Made by a program: the position numbers and the translations under genes. Below, piece after piece: positions 38,871-51,537 of a stretch of DNA of 64,000 bases (the first letter of the stretch is position 1; every line of letters starts with the position of its first letter). Source of the stretch: Phylloscopus collybita (Eukaryota > Chordata > Aves > Passeriformes > Phylloscopidae); the NCBI GenBank assembly GCA_027886175.1, contig JAJNNQ010000023.1, forward strand, positions 6,310,501 to 6,374,500, given 5' to 3'. Below the pieces are notes generated by a model. It was not told where the DNA came from. It did no database searches and saw nothing but the letters and a program-made list of their open reading frames with translations.

Positions 38871-39130
38871 GAGCCGAGCCAATAAAAAGCAAACTGATAT
38901 TACAATTTTGATTTCCCTGGAGGGCCGAAGGGGCTTAATGTAAGAATTATTATCCATTGTGAACAGCAGCCCAAGGAAAACACACACAGGAAGATTTAAT
39001 TTTTTTTTTTTTTTTAACTTAGCGGTTTTCCTAAGAAACATACATTCATTGAAATTTATGCCAGCGGAGTTTGTTAACCCTCCCCTTTGACATTTCCAGC
39101 TTCTCCTGTTGCCAGAGGAGACAAACCGCT
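38870..39130. promoter_or_regulatory. CBX4: AT-rich candidate conserved element upstream of CBX4
   Basis: Composition drops sharply from GC-rich to AT-rich about 1.5 kb upstream of the CBX4 start. There are several TAAT/ATTA motifs (for example around 38945-38960) and a T-run at 39000-39016. It resembles vertebrate conserved non-coding elements near developmental regulators; conservation was not tested. Confidence 0.3.
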
Positions 39131-42100
39131 AATGCTCGCAATAAAACGAAATGCCCAGGGACGAGCACGGTTTGGTGCGATTCCTCCCCAGCCTGGGAGG
39201 GGAGAGCTGCAGAGCACGGCCAGCTCCGGATCCCGCCCGGCTGGGAAAGCTCTGCTTTTCCCAGGACACAGTCGGGAATAGGCGATGAGGAGGGCAGAGT
39301 TCGGCTGGCTGCATATATATATATATAAAAATAGATGTATTTTTTAATATATATATATATAATATATAAATTGTTTTAAAAAAATTTTAAACGTGTGTCC
39401 AGACATCCTTGGCATCTTTTAGAACCTGTCTCGGGAGCAGGTTGATGAACTGTAATATATATATATAAAAGTGAAACAACACTGAAAACCAGTATTAAAA
39501 GCGTTTTAATCACTGCCTGGCCCCTGGCTCCCGTGGCTCAGCAGCAGCTCCCGTCCTTCGGGTTCCTGTAGCATCTTCATCTGCTTTCTGTTACGGGGCT
39601 GATTGCACATGATTCACAATAATGACGGTAATGGTGGTGATTTTCTGTCTCTTACCTTGCTCAGGCAGCACCGGTTCATGAACTGATACATCTTTCTCTT
39701 TGTCAGGCCCAGAGAGGACACCTTATTTGAACCACATAAAACAGCCTAAATAAGGAAAGTGGGAAGCATTTCCAACTGTTGCCTCTTCCTGACTGGCTGG
39801 GGCGTATCACAGGGATGAGACAAGGAAAAGGGTTTCCAACCCAAAGGAACGGGAGCCAAGTGCTGCCTTTAAAGCCAAGAGAGGAGTGGGTTGGCCCCGG
39901 GCAGTTCGTTGCTGGTTTGCTCGTGGATCAGGCAGGTACCAGGCACATTCCTCCCCTTCACCACACACCTGGCCAAAAATTCAGATTCCTCTTTCTCTGC
40001 AGAGCATCAGCAATAGGTGCTGCTGCTCTCAGCTGGAGGACTCTGTCCCAGGTGGAGGGGTGGGGCTGCAGCCCCCCGTGTGCCTGATCCTGAGCTGGGG
40101 CTGCTGGGGTGCAGCTGTGAGACAAAACCTCGAACAGCCCGAGACAGATGGGCTTCCTGCAGGTGCTAGGAACCATACCAAGGTAATTTCCCCTCAAATA
40201 CTTGCTGGCCGTGTTCCCTCCGTGTACCCAGAGCTGACGCCTGTCTGTGTTTATTCTTTTCATCATTTTTTATAAAGTTCTGACCCTGGAGCTGGAGCCA
40301 GCTCCGTGGCAGTGCCTTGCCTGGGGTGGGTGCTGCCCCTCCAAAAGAAGATGCTCCTCTTGCCCCGGCCCCGCACGCCAGCAGCTCCTGCAGCCCCGCT
40401 CTGTGTTTGCCATCAAGCAGCACTGATTACACATGCCATCATTTCTGATGTTGCTCATTAGTCTGTATCATTATTAGCAATTCAAACCAGCAATTCTTTT
40501 CCAGCTGTAATCCTCCAGCTCCACCAAGGCGACTCCAAGGCTGCAGTTTGGGTGCTCACCTTTTCCTCCCCTCTGCACCGGCAAGGCCGGCGCTTCCTAC
40601 TCAGCCCGCAAAGGCAGGAGCACTCCAGGCTGAGCACCAAATAATAACAGAAAGTTAATTCATGAATAGTTACAGCGTTTCCTTCAAGGCCACTCTCACA
40701 AGGGGCCAGGCACCGACTTTGCCATGTCCTTGGAGCAGGGGGGAGGGCACTGGCCCCATTCATCCCTACCTGGCCGCCTGCAGCCTTGGCCAGCTGGGCT
40801 CCAGGATTTGCCCTTCTGCTTTTGTCAGCTCTGGCTTGCACTGGAAGTTGTGGCCAGTCTGAAAAACGGATTATGACACAGCCCTTGCCGAGGTCAACAC
40901 CGCGCTGGAGAAAGACAAGGAAAGGATGAGTAGGTAGGCTTGGAAAAGGAGACAACAAAAAAAACAAACCCACAAAAACCTAAACCCACCCACCCAATCA
41001 ATAGGATGCCATGAAGTACGATGTGAACAATGAAACCCTGTTCCAGGTTGCCAAGGCAAATCTGTCAATAGAGTATTGAACAAGCAAATCTGACTTGCAA
41101 TTATTGTCTCCCTCTAAATACAGGCTGCCCCTCTGCCTTGCAGCTCAGCCCCAGTGCTGGTGTGGGGAAGCTCAGTGATTGCTGGTTCAAAATGGTGAGG
41201 GAAGAGTCAAGTCTGGCAGCTGGGCTGGAATTTACTCCAACACATGCGCTAAAACCCCCCGGAGCATCCCCACCACTTTCACTGCAGCAGCTGAAATGAC
41301 ACGTGCCCTGCCCCCAGTGTAACAGGCAGCAGCAAAAAAAAAAAAAAAAAAAAATCCTTTGGAAAACTGTTCACCCTTTAAAGCTTTCAGGAAAACATCC
41401 AGCGCCACGAAGCACATGCAGGTGTCCTCAGACACCGCATGCCCAGCATTTTGTAATGCTCAGGAAAGCACCATGAGGAGCCCGAGCACTCGAGGCTGGG
41501 GCTGTCAGTGTGGTGGCCATAAAATCCAGCACAGCAGCAAGGTCTGGAGCTGCCACCACCCACCCAGAGGCAGCAGCAGTGGGAAAATCCAGAGGCGAAA
41601 CCACCCTGAACTGGGTCATCACGTGGAAATTTAAATGGCTTCACAAGTGCATCTCTGCTGCTGCTGCTGCTGCACATGGGGCCGTGTTAGGTGAATGCCT
41701 TTTCTTCTGGTGCTGCTTCCAGCACGAGCCAGAGGAGGTTGTGAGCAGAATCCTCAGGAACCCTGCAGGAGCACAGAGTGTGCTTCCACAGCAGTTTAAC
41801 ACAGCACAACGGAGCGGCTTCTGTGTAGCTGGTGGAGGGGCTGAGGCACAGGGACACAGGGCAGTGTTACCCAGCACAGCTGATTTGGGTGGCATGGCTG
41901 GGCTCTCCTCACCACTGGAGCTGACCATGAATGAGGCAGCCCCAGAGGAAGGAGAGACAGCAGAGCAGAGCTGCAGCCAGCGCAGACAGGGGGGCAGCAC
42001 TCCAGAGCAGGTTCCCAGGATGCTCCTTCCCTTGGGCACTAGGCTGGGAATAACCCCCCTTCCCCAGGGCTCTTTTCTGCTGTGCCTTCCCCACACAACC

Positions 42101-42849
42101 TCAAGCATGGGTGCCAGTGAGGGAGCCTCAGAGACCATCTGTCTTTAATCTTCTTAGAGCCAGGCAAGTCGGGAGAAATTCAGAGCGAAGAGGCACAGAA
42201 GTCCCCCGGTCCCTGGCTGTGGCCGCACGGGGCTCTCAGCACGCAGCTGGTGGGAGCAGGTCCTGCCTGCCCCACATCCTCAGAGCAAGGCAAGCTGCCT
42301 GAGGCACCAGGCAGAGAGCACCGGGAAGCCCTCCCAGCCCCTGGAGCAGAGGGAACCCCTTCCCCAGGCACTGCAGGGAGCCTGACACCTGTCCCCAGCC
42401 CACCCTGCCCTGCACCTTCCTCGCCATCCCCCTCACATCCAAGCAGTCCTTGGAGCTCTTCCCCCTCTTATCGCTTAAGCTGATGCTGTTCCTTGGCAGC
42501 TGAGGGTAATTATGAGATTTTCTCCACCAGAGCTGGGTCTGTGCCTGTGTCCCCAGCAGTGCTGGCAGCGAGGAAACTCCTGGAGCAGGGATGGCCCCGT
42601 GGCCACTCCTCCAGCTGAGCCTGCAGGCGCTCAGTGCCACTTCTCCCCGCGGGGCAGGAGCTGGGCTGAGCCCTCAGCCAGGCACAGCATCCCCAGCAGT
42701 GCAGCCCAGTTGCCTCATCTCACACACAAATTCTCCCTTCTCTCTCCCAGCCACACAAGCAAAGCTTCCTGGGATGGAGAAGCATCCATGAGGCCTTCCC
42801 TGGCTGCAGGGGAAACTGGGCTGGTCATGCCAAGCTATTTAAGCGTCGA

Positions 42850-42850
<1 letters not shown>
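39130..42850. other. Intergenic, no gene recognised
   Basis: Contains TA microsatellites (39310-39375, 39454-39468), an A run at about 41334-41354 and (CTG)6 at 41655-41672. No exon homology was seen. Confidence 0.45.
39310..39375. repeat. TA-rich microsatellite cluster
   Basis: Two (AT)n arrays separated by a short AT-rich linker. Confidence 0.9.

Positions 42851-42880
<30 letters not shown>
42851..42880. repeat. (ATTG)7 microsatellite
   Basis: Seven perfect ATTG units plus two bases. Confidence 0.95.
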
Positions 42881-42881
<1 letters not shown>

Positions 42882-42882
42882 T

Positions 42883-45800
42883 GCAGAGATTACAGCTGAG
42901 GACAGTTGCAGCCCTCTCATACTGGGACCTGTGGGTACTGCGAGCTGCTCTGCCTGTGCTCTGCTCCCAGGGCTGTTTGTGCAGCACCTGGCACTGCCAA
43001 GGCTGGGACCAGCTCCTCTGGCAGAGCAGCTTGAGGCCGAGTTGTGCTGATCTGAAGTGCCCTGCTGGCCTCCCCTCCCCGGGCAGAGTGAGGATGAGAG
43101 CGGTGATGGCCCACAGACAGAGCTGATAATTGCTGCTCGGGGCTGGGAGGGCTCGGGGAGCTGCGGGAAGAGCAGCAGCGAGGGCCTTGTCAGCACATGT
43201 CCTGCCTCGTGGCCTGGGCATGGCACACGGTAGAGCTGGCACACGGACAGATCACCCAGCAGAGCCCAGCCCTGGGCTGAGCTGCTGCGGGCACTGGAGG
43301 TGCTGCCCTGGGGACCCTCAGGTTCTGGGGGCTGTGAGACCCCCAGGGCCCATCCCCAGGGCTGTGGGGTCCTGGCTGGTGGCACCACGAGCTGTGGCTG
43401 CTGCAGAGCAGCCGGGGTTGGTGCTGTGCTGTGCAGGGCTGTGCTGGGCTGGGCTGTGTTGTGCTGGGCTGTGTTGTGCAGGGCTGTGTTGTGCAGGGCT
43501 GTGTTGTGCTGGGCTGTGCTGTGCAGGGCTGTGCTGGGCTGTGCTGTGCTGTGCTGGGCTGTGCAGGGCTGTGCTGTGCTGGGCTGTGCTGTGAGCTGGG
43601 CTCTGTCCTTACGTGAATGGCTGCGGGATCCTTGCTCGGGAGCAAGCTGGGAGCTTGGATTCGGCAGCTTTGCTACGGACAGACAGACTGTCAGCCCCAG
43701 CCCAGCCGAGTGCTGCTGCTGGGGAAGGAGAGGCTGCGGCCCCCGCCCTCCTCCCCTCCGGCAGAGCCACCGCCGGCGGGCAGTGGCCACCAAAGGCATC
43801 ATCCGGCAGAGGCGCCCCGGGTTCTGCAGGGCTCCCGCCCGAGCCCCGCTGGCGTGCAGGGCGCTGGAGGGAGGGAGGGAGGAGGGAGGGAGGAAGCGTG
43901 CTCGGTTCTGCGGTCAGGCAGTTTCCACCCCTGCACCTGAGCCGAGGCGGCGGCACAGCTCCTCGCAGCCCTCCCCTCCGGCTTCCTGCCCACGCCCCAG
44001 GTTCTGCTGAGCCCTGACTGCAAGGCGACTTCACCAGCCCTGGCACTTCATCCCCTCAGAGGATTAAACCAAGTATTTATGTTTTCCAAGGTTTCAGAAA
44101 GATCTCCTGGCCATGCTGTCCACCCTCCACGTGTTCTGCTGTCACTGGGTCTCCCCGCTCCAAAGCTGCTTAGTCCGACCCAAGCCGAGCTGCACTAAAC
44201 CCATCAGGGGATGGATGCTCTGCCTGGGGGAAGGAAGCTGTTGGTCTCTGCAGGGCGGAACCTCAGTCCAGGGCACTGTGGGGGCTGCCCCTTGGCCCTG
44301 CTCCTGTTGCTCTGCGGGGCTCAGGCATCAGTTCAGTGATTGGGGTGATTCAGCACCCGCACCCAGCATGGGCCACTCTGCTGCTGCAGAAAGCTCAGCC
44401 TTGGGCCTGCAAGAGGCTTTCATGGCCTGTGGGTTCCCTAAAGCCAAGGGCTGATGATTTGTGAGCCCCTTGCACGTGTGTTGGACGGGGCAGAGCAGGC
44501 CCTGGGCTCCTGCTCTGCTCACAGCGGGTTTGTGAGCCTGGGAACAGCCACACAGGTGCTGAGTGAGCACAACTGGGAGACACAACTGGGTGCTGACTGG
44601 TTAGACTTGCTCCTCCAACCTCTGCCCTTCCTTGCACTGCCTGGATTTGGTTACACAGAGCCAACTGTTTGGTAAGGGACTCAAAGGCTGGCGGGCTCCT
44701 GCCCTGCTCCTACCTGGCACAGTGGTCCCATCCCACAGGGACACTGTCCTGGGCTTTGGGTGTCAGTGCCTGGCCCCTGGATGCTTTCTCACACTGACTG
44801 CTCAGGTGAAGGCGTTGCAGCAAGGACTGCAATTCACCCCTGGGAGGTGGGGAGTGAGCAGGGCTGGGGGCTGTTCCTTGGAAAGCTGCAGCCCATCTTC
44901 CTTTTCACTTCCCCTTCTCTCAGGCGGCTGCGTGTGCCCTGGGCAGCTATTTTTAGGCTGCTGCTCGCTGTCTGCTTTCCCCCAGGGATGCTGAGCAGGT
45001 TCTGGGAACTCCAGCTGTCTCTCGGGCAGCGTGAGAGATGCTGTGCTCCCTGAGCTTGCTCCTTCCCTCCCCAGCACATGCCCTGGCTTTGCCACTCCCC
45101 TGCAGCCACCCTGGCACTGGGCAAGAGGCTGAGATGCCCATCCCAGGAGCCCTGGCACTGCTGGGGGCTGTGGGGGGTTCCTTCTGTGCCAGGGTGATGC
45201 TGATGCTCTGCCCAGGCAGCTGGGATTGCAGGGCAGTGCTGATTCATGGGGCTCTGTCACTGCAGCCACCACAGCTGCCCTGAGCCCCGAGGATTTACTG
45301 CCTGCAGCCAGGAAATATGGCACAGGCACTTGGTGTTCCTCGTGCTGGAGGGGACATCAGGAGCCCTGGTGTGACCCAGGGCTGTCTCAGATTCCCCTCT
45401 GCAGCTGCCTTGCCCAGGCACCCCATTCCTGCTCCTGCCCCCTTTTCTGCCCCTATATCCACTTCCCTGGGCCCCAGCTCAGTCAGCCCTGGCCACGGGG
45501 ACACATCTCACCTGTGTCACAGCCTGTGGGGCCAGCTCCAGCCTGGATGGGGCTGGCAGGGAGCTGAGGAGCTGCTGAAGCCCTGCTGTGACAGGAGCCT
45601 CTGGTGGGGGTGACACTGAGGGCTCACTTGAGTCACTTGGTTTCTGACACTCCCCGTGGGTGGGTGCATCCTCCCCCCGGGCCCTGCTGGGGCACAGGCA
45701 GGGGGGGCTCCCAGGGCTGGCACTGCCAGCTGGCCCCTTGCTTCTCTGCCCCGTGGCACATGGGGCTGTGTGTGCTCTGGCTGGGTGCCAGCTCTGCCAG

Positions 45801-48800
45801 GCTGCTCTGGGCTCTGCAGGGACTGCATGCTTTGGGGGTGACACCTGCCCAGCTTGGAGCACGAGGCAGGGATGCAGGGCTGTCTGGGGCAGGATGGGAG
45901 CTGTGAGGGGCAGGGATGGGGGTTGCAAGGGGCACAAGGAGTGGGATGAGCTGTAGAGTTCTTGGGGACCGCAGCAATTGGGGTGCTGTGGACACGGAGC
46001 TCTCTGCTGCTCGGTGCCAGCTCCCCGAGCACGGCTGCCCGAGCTGGGGGTGTCTGGGGCACCTTCAGGGCGTCAGGGCCAGCCCCGGGGAGGCTCCAGC
46101 TCCGTTCCCGCAGCCCATGTTTGGGCTTTGGCTGCAGCAGGGCCATAAAAGGCAGCGTGGGGAGGGCGCTGGCGCTGGGCCCGCGGCATCTCCGTGCGCT
46201 GGGGCATCCCGGGGAGCTGCTCCCGGGAATCAGGGCCGGGGGCAGGGGCGACCCCATGGACAGCGTGCTCTGGGTCTCCCCCAGCCCATTGCTGCCCAGT
46301 CCGTGTCCCCCTGGCCCCGTGAGCAGAGCCCCGCCCCAGCACCCGCGGGCATCCCCAGGTTGGTCCTGCGTGGGCGCGGCTCCCGCTGCCCCCTCAGCCC
46401 GGGCGGGCACTGCTGACTTCACCCCCAGGACTCTCCTGGGGCTGGGCACCCAGAGCTGCTTTTATCCTCTGTCACCCTCGCTGGAGCGGCAGTGGCACGG
46501 GGGGAGGTGCTGCGGATGCCAGGAGCAGGAACCCCGGGGCCGGGGGAGACCGGCGTGGGCTGACAGCACGGAACTGAAATCCAGGCTGGAGCCAGGCTGC
46601 AAACCCCTCCTTGGGGATGCCCGGGCTCGGAGGTGTCTGAGGGGTAGGATGGAGCAGCAGGAGCCCAGGCGGAGGGGAAGAAGCAGCAAAGCTCATCCAC
46701 ACCCGTGCAGAGAGGGGCAGGGACCATCCCTGTCACCCCACGGGGCTGATTCACCGGCAAAGCTCTGGGCCGGGTGGGTGTGAGCCAGCCAGGAGGAATG
46801 CGGGGAAGGCAAACAGTGAGGAGGAAGGGCGATTCCCCAGGTATCAGGGTGGGCACCACCGAGCTGCAGGGCAAAGTATGAAGGGTGGAGAGCTGGGGCC
46901 AGGGTGGGAGGGCTGTCCCCAAATTACATCCCCCGGGGCCCGCTGGGCTGGGCAGGCTCTGCTGGGGTAGGGAGCTGGTGCAGGAGGGCTGCCAGGGCCC
47001 CTGGGCTGTGGCTGTGAGGAGCCCTGGCAGTAACTGTGTCCCTCCTGAACCCTGGTATCAGCTGTGTCCTTCCCAAGCTGCGGCCCCAGCGCTCGGCTCC
47101 CAGCCCAGCACACCCAGCAGCTTCCTTGCACCTGCTGCAGCTTCCAAGGGAGTTTTGGCCATGCAGGTGTGTGACACCGAGCCCAGTGCAGCCACCTCAG
47201 ACCTGCTGGTAGACAAAGCAAAGGAAATCTCCATCTCTGGCACCTCCCTGTGCCCTGGGCTGATGCCACGGGCTCTGGGGGCTCAGCCCCAGGCAGGGAG
47301 GTGCCCGTGCCCGTCCTGTCCCTGGTGCCATGGAGGATGCAGGGCTGATTCATCTCCTGCCTTGGCTCCTGCTTACGTCTGTTCACTCTGCTGGTTCCCT
47401 GCCTGAGCAGCTAAATTAAGCCGAGCAACAATGGGCCATCGATTATCCCATTATATTTCCATCGGGCCTGACTTCCCAGCGACTCCTGCAGGGTGCCACA
47501 CGTGGCCCTGGCAGGGGCTGGCTGCAAGGAGCCCCTGGCCAGGTTCTGCTCTTGCCCCTGGTGTTTCACACGGCTCAGAGATGCTGGAGCCACTGAGCCA
47601 CTGCCCCAGCCCTGGCAGGACCATGAGGACCAGGACCCAGCAGCCAGCACTGATGCACCTGTGTAGGAAATAGTCCTTTGGCAGGGGAACCTGCCCATCC
47701 CAGGGGCTCTGTGGGACCATCCCAGCTCTGCCGAGCTCAGGTCTTGCTCCAGCCATTTGCACAGACCTGAGGGCTGTGTCCTCTCTGCCCCTCGCTTTCC
47801 GCAGGGCTCTGTCCCCTCCCTGGTTGTCCCTTTCTATTCCAGCCCTGCTTGCTCCGAGTCTTTTTATGCTCCAAGAGCTGACAAGCCATCATTCAGGACC
47901 AGAGAGTCTGACACGTGTGGCTCCTCGCTGCCCCACCGTGCCGCTCTGCCCCAGAGCTCCGTGATGCCCGTGAGCATCCTGGAGCACGGAGCGTCCTCCC
48001 AGCCGCAGATGTGCTGGAGGAGGGCTGGGTCAGGCCGTGTTCGTGGCAGCGAGGAGAGGGGTGGGCATCACCGCACCGGGCTGGGTCTGTCGCCACTCCC
48101 CGCTCTCAGAGGAGCTCAGGAGCTGAGGGTGACGCTGCTGTGTCTGCACGGGGATGCGCCGGCAGATCCTACCTGCGTCAGCAGCTGAATTCCCTGCTCT
48201 CATTCCCGCTCCGCCAGCGCCTTAACCCTTTCCTGCCACCCCGAGCACGGGCTCCTTGGAGCCGCAGCCGGGGTGGCTGTGTCGCTCCGGCTGTGGCAGC
48301 CACCCCTGCCCTGTCCCCACACCCCGGCAGGAGGGGACGCAGCATCCCCCAGCCCGTTCGGTGCCGCGGTTCTCCCGCACCCTTCCCGTGGCTCCCCTTT
48401 CCCAGCCCGTCCCGGGCCGCTGCATCCCGGCCGGACTGGTGCTGCCCTGGCTGCTCCAGAGCCCGGGATCTGCTGTTTCCACCGTTCCCGACGCCAGGGG
48501 AGGGGCGGCAGCGCTTTCCCGGTGCTCCTGCTTCCGTCGGCATCGGCGTGGGGCAGTTTCATCACCTTGGCAGAGGGGGCCTAAAGGCCAGCTGCTCCTT
48601 GGGCTGTTTCCAGGGTTTCCAGTCACAGCTGGAAGTTTTTCACTGCCCGCCCTCACCTGCAAAATGTGGAAATTGGGTTCCTGAAACCAGGACCCGGCTG
48701 CTGGAGCCGATTTGGGCCAGGCAGCCCCCCGGGCAGGTGCCTTGAGCAGCACGAGCAGCACCAAAGGGCTCTGCCTTCACCCACAGCACAGCTCTGCCCG

Positions 48801-51200
48801 GTGCCGAGGGCTCGGGTCACGCAGGGGCTGGGATGGCTGTGCCGGGTGTTTGCCGTGTCCCTGGGCTCTGTGACAGCCACGTGTGTCCCCTGCAGAAACC
48901 TCTGGAGAGCAGAGAGGACTCTGGCAGATCCTCATCACTCAGCACCTCCTTGGCCGCCTCTGCCACCGCCAAGGTTTAGTCAAGCCCTGGCTGCAGACAG
49001 GAGAAGCTGAACTTGTTTGTGGTGTCTGAAAGACAAACCTCAGCCAAACAAAATCAAAAATCCCAGGAAGAGTCCTTAGGCTGCTCCTGCTGCTGCTGCT
49101 TTGCCACATGGAGCAGGAGCCTTGGCAGGGCCTGAACTTGCTGAATTCAGAGGCACCTGGTGTGTGGGGGCACTGGGGGGCTGGGGGCTGCCACAGAATC
49201 CCTCACGGTTGGCAAGAGGCACCGCTCAAAGCCTGGCTGCCGCCAGGTCCCCTTGCTGGGATGCCTGAGCGGTGTCGGTGCTCACTGCCGCGGTTTTGGG
49301 AAGGGCTGGGTGTGGGGCTGAGCCACGTGCAGCCGCAGCAGGGCTTTCCCCAGCCGCGCTCGCTGCTCCGGCCGCAGCTCCAGCCCGGCCGCTCCTCGCT
49401 GCAGCCGCACGGCGACAGCGAGCTGGCACCGCCGGCACAGCTCCCGCTGGCCTCTGCCGGGGCTGCCCCAGCCTCTGCTTTTCTTCCAGGAGCCGTGAAA
49501 CCTCGTGGCCAGCTGCCTTTGTGTTTAAACGAGCCAAAGAAACAGCGTGCAGAGCCCGGAGCGCCGCGCTCGGGCAGGGCCGGGCCGGTGCCGGGGGCAG
49601 GAGGTGCCCGTGAGCCCCAGCCAGCCGGACTGGTCTGCGAGCCAGGGATTAATCAGCCAGCCCAGGAGGACAGGCTACATTGGGTTTGAAATTCTTTAGT
49701 GCTTGTAATAACTCAGGTGAGTCCCTTTGTTCTTGTGAGCTGTAATTTTTCATGTGACAGGCAGCGTCCCTTGACAAAACAGCCAAACAGCCACATCCAA
49801 ACACACCCAGCCCTGGGATGTGGCACCAAACCCCTCCACCTGCCCCTGCCCCGCTCCCAGGTGACAATTCCCCCAGTGCAGCAAACTCCAGGAGCAGTTT
49901 GGACAGACCCGTGTGGTCAGCACTCGATGCCAAGGACAAGCACAGCTGACCCATTGACCCCTTCCCACTCGGCCGGCGTGGGACAGCCTCGGGACACCGT
50001 GTGCCACCTCTGCCCTGTTCCCCCGTGCCCAGCAGCCGCCCAGGTGTCCTGGGACCGGCCCAGTCTCCATCCCGAGGTGCCTGTGGTGCTCTGTTCCCTT
50101 CTCCTCAGGGTTCCAGGTGCGGGGTGGGTTCCCGCCGGGATTACAGAGCACAGCGGGACACAGGACTCTGCTTTCACTCCGCCCTGCTCCCCTTCCCCCG
50201 GCAGCGGGAGGCAGGAGGATGTGTCAGCTCAAGGCTGAGGCTAAAGAGGCTTACACTGACTATTTACCTTTTCGAGGGGCTATTTTCGGCTGCTCAGCTG
50301 CCGTTAATGCAAGGCTCAGGGCAGCGGCTGAGGAGACGCCACGTGAGGGTCGCTGTTGCTGGGATCCACTTTCCTCCTCTCTAAGGACCGAGCTTGGCTG
50401 CTTTTTTGTACCTTGGAGTTTTTTTTTCAGATAGCAAAGAGTGCCAGAAAGGAAAATCTTGGGGACGGGTCAGAAGGACCTTTGTGTCCTTTGAAATGCA
50501 CTGCCCTGACCAACGTGTGACTCGTTTGCATCCTTGCACTGCAGGGAAATCCCAAGGTTGTTTCCAGTGCTATCCTAGGCACTGCCAGAGGCCTCCAGGT
50601 TGGCTTCACTGACCCTGTCTCGCCCCAGACAAGCTCAGATGGTTGTGGATCTCCAGTGTAAGTTAAATAATGGCCCCACGAGTCAATGGGCAGGCTGAGA
50701 CTAGAACTGGGTCACTGGGATGTGAGTGCTGCTGGTCCCTGGGAGGGTCTGGGGGCCAGCTCCATCCCTGACCATGGCAAAGTGGGTCAGTGGGTGCCAG
50801 GGGCATGGGGAGCTCCAGTGGGAGCACAGGGACAGGCACCTTAAGTCTCTTCTGGCAGAGGGATGCTCAGGGCACACCAGGCATGGCAGAGTGGCCAAGG
50901 GTGGCAGCTGCTCCCAGGCATGCACACCCAGAGCTGAGCCCTGCTTGGAACAGAACCCAGCTTCTTCCACATGCTGGAAAGCTGCAGTGCAGTCTTTAAC
51001 TAAACGAATCCTGAGTGATTTCCACATTGCTGAATGACATTTTAATAGTGGAAAAATAACGCTCCAAATTATCTACTTCATCTCTTCCTATTGTCTTTTA
51101 CTGGCTGGGAACGAGTGCTGCAGCAAAACCAGCTCTGGCTCTTCTGGGAGGGGTCTGCTGGTGCCTTCCAGCCCACGGCAGGCAGCGGGGAGGGCAGGAG
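42883..51200. other. Intergenic region between CBX4 and TBC1D16, no gene recognised
   Basis: Moderately GC-rich, with no exon I can identify on either strand. The human equivalent carries long non-coding RNAs, which could not be recognised from sequence here. A GCTGTG repeat occurs at 43420-43595. Confidence 0.4.
43420..43595. repeat. GCTGTG(C/T)TG-type degenerate minisatellite
   Basis: About 175 bp made of GGGCTGTG, TTGTGCT and TTGTGCAG words with periods of 5, 10 and 15 bp. On the plus strand it is strongly depleted of A. Confidence 0.9.
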
Positions 51201-51537
51201 GGGCTGTTCCCCTGTGCCCAGCACCCTGTGAGCCCAGGAGGGGCTGTTCCCCTGTGCCCAGCACCCTGTGAGCCCAGGAGGGGCTGTTCCCCTGTGCCCA
51301 GCACCCTGTGAGCCCAGGAGGGGCTGTTCCCCTGTGCCCAGCACCCCGTGAGCCCAGGAGGGGCTGTTCCCCTGTGCCCAGCACCCTGTGAGCCCAGGAG
51401 GGGCTGTTCCCCTGTGTCCAGCACCCTGTGAGCCCAGGAGGGGCTGTTCCCCTGTGTCCAGCACCCTGTGAGCCCAGGAGGGGCTGTTCCCCTGTGTCCA
51501 GCACCCCGTGAGCCCAGGAGGGGCTGTTCCCCTGTGC
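51201..51537. repeat. 40-bp minisatellite, 8 full copies plus a partial
   Basis: Eight head-to-tail 40-bp units start at 51201, 51241, and so on to 51481, then a 17-bp partial copy. Units differ only at position 17 (C or T) and position 26 (T or C), so expansion is recent. All three minus-strand frames stay open through it. Confidence 0.97.

Noticed and set aside
42825..43802. 325-codon minus-strand frame with repeated Thr-Ala-Gln
   Set aside because: Translation of the GCTGTG minisatellite; no gene structure.
46143..46153. CATAAAAGGC as a TATA box
   Set aside because: A single motif without a supporting exon or CpG context; too weak to call.
51201..51537. Regular repeat that could be mistaken for a CRISPR array
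   Set aside because: The copies are contiguous with no spacers, and the host is a vertebrate; it is a minisatellite.
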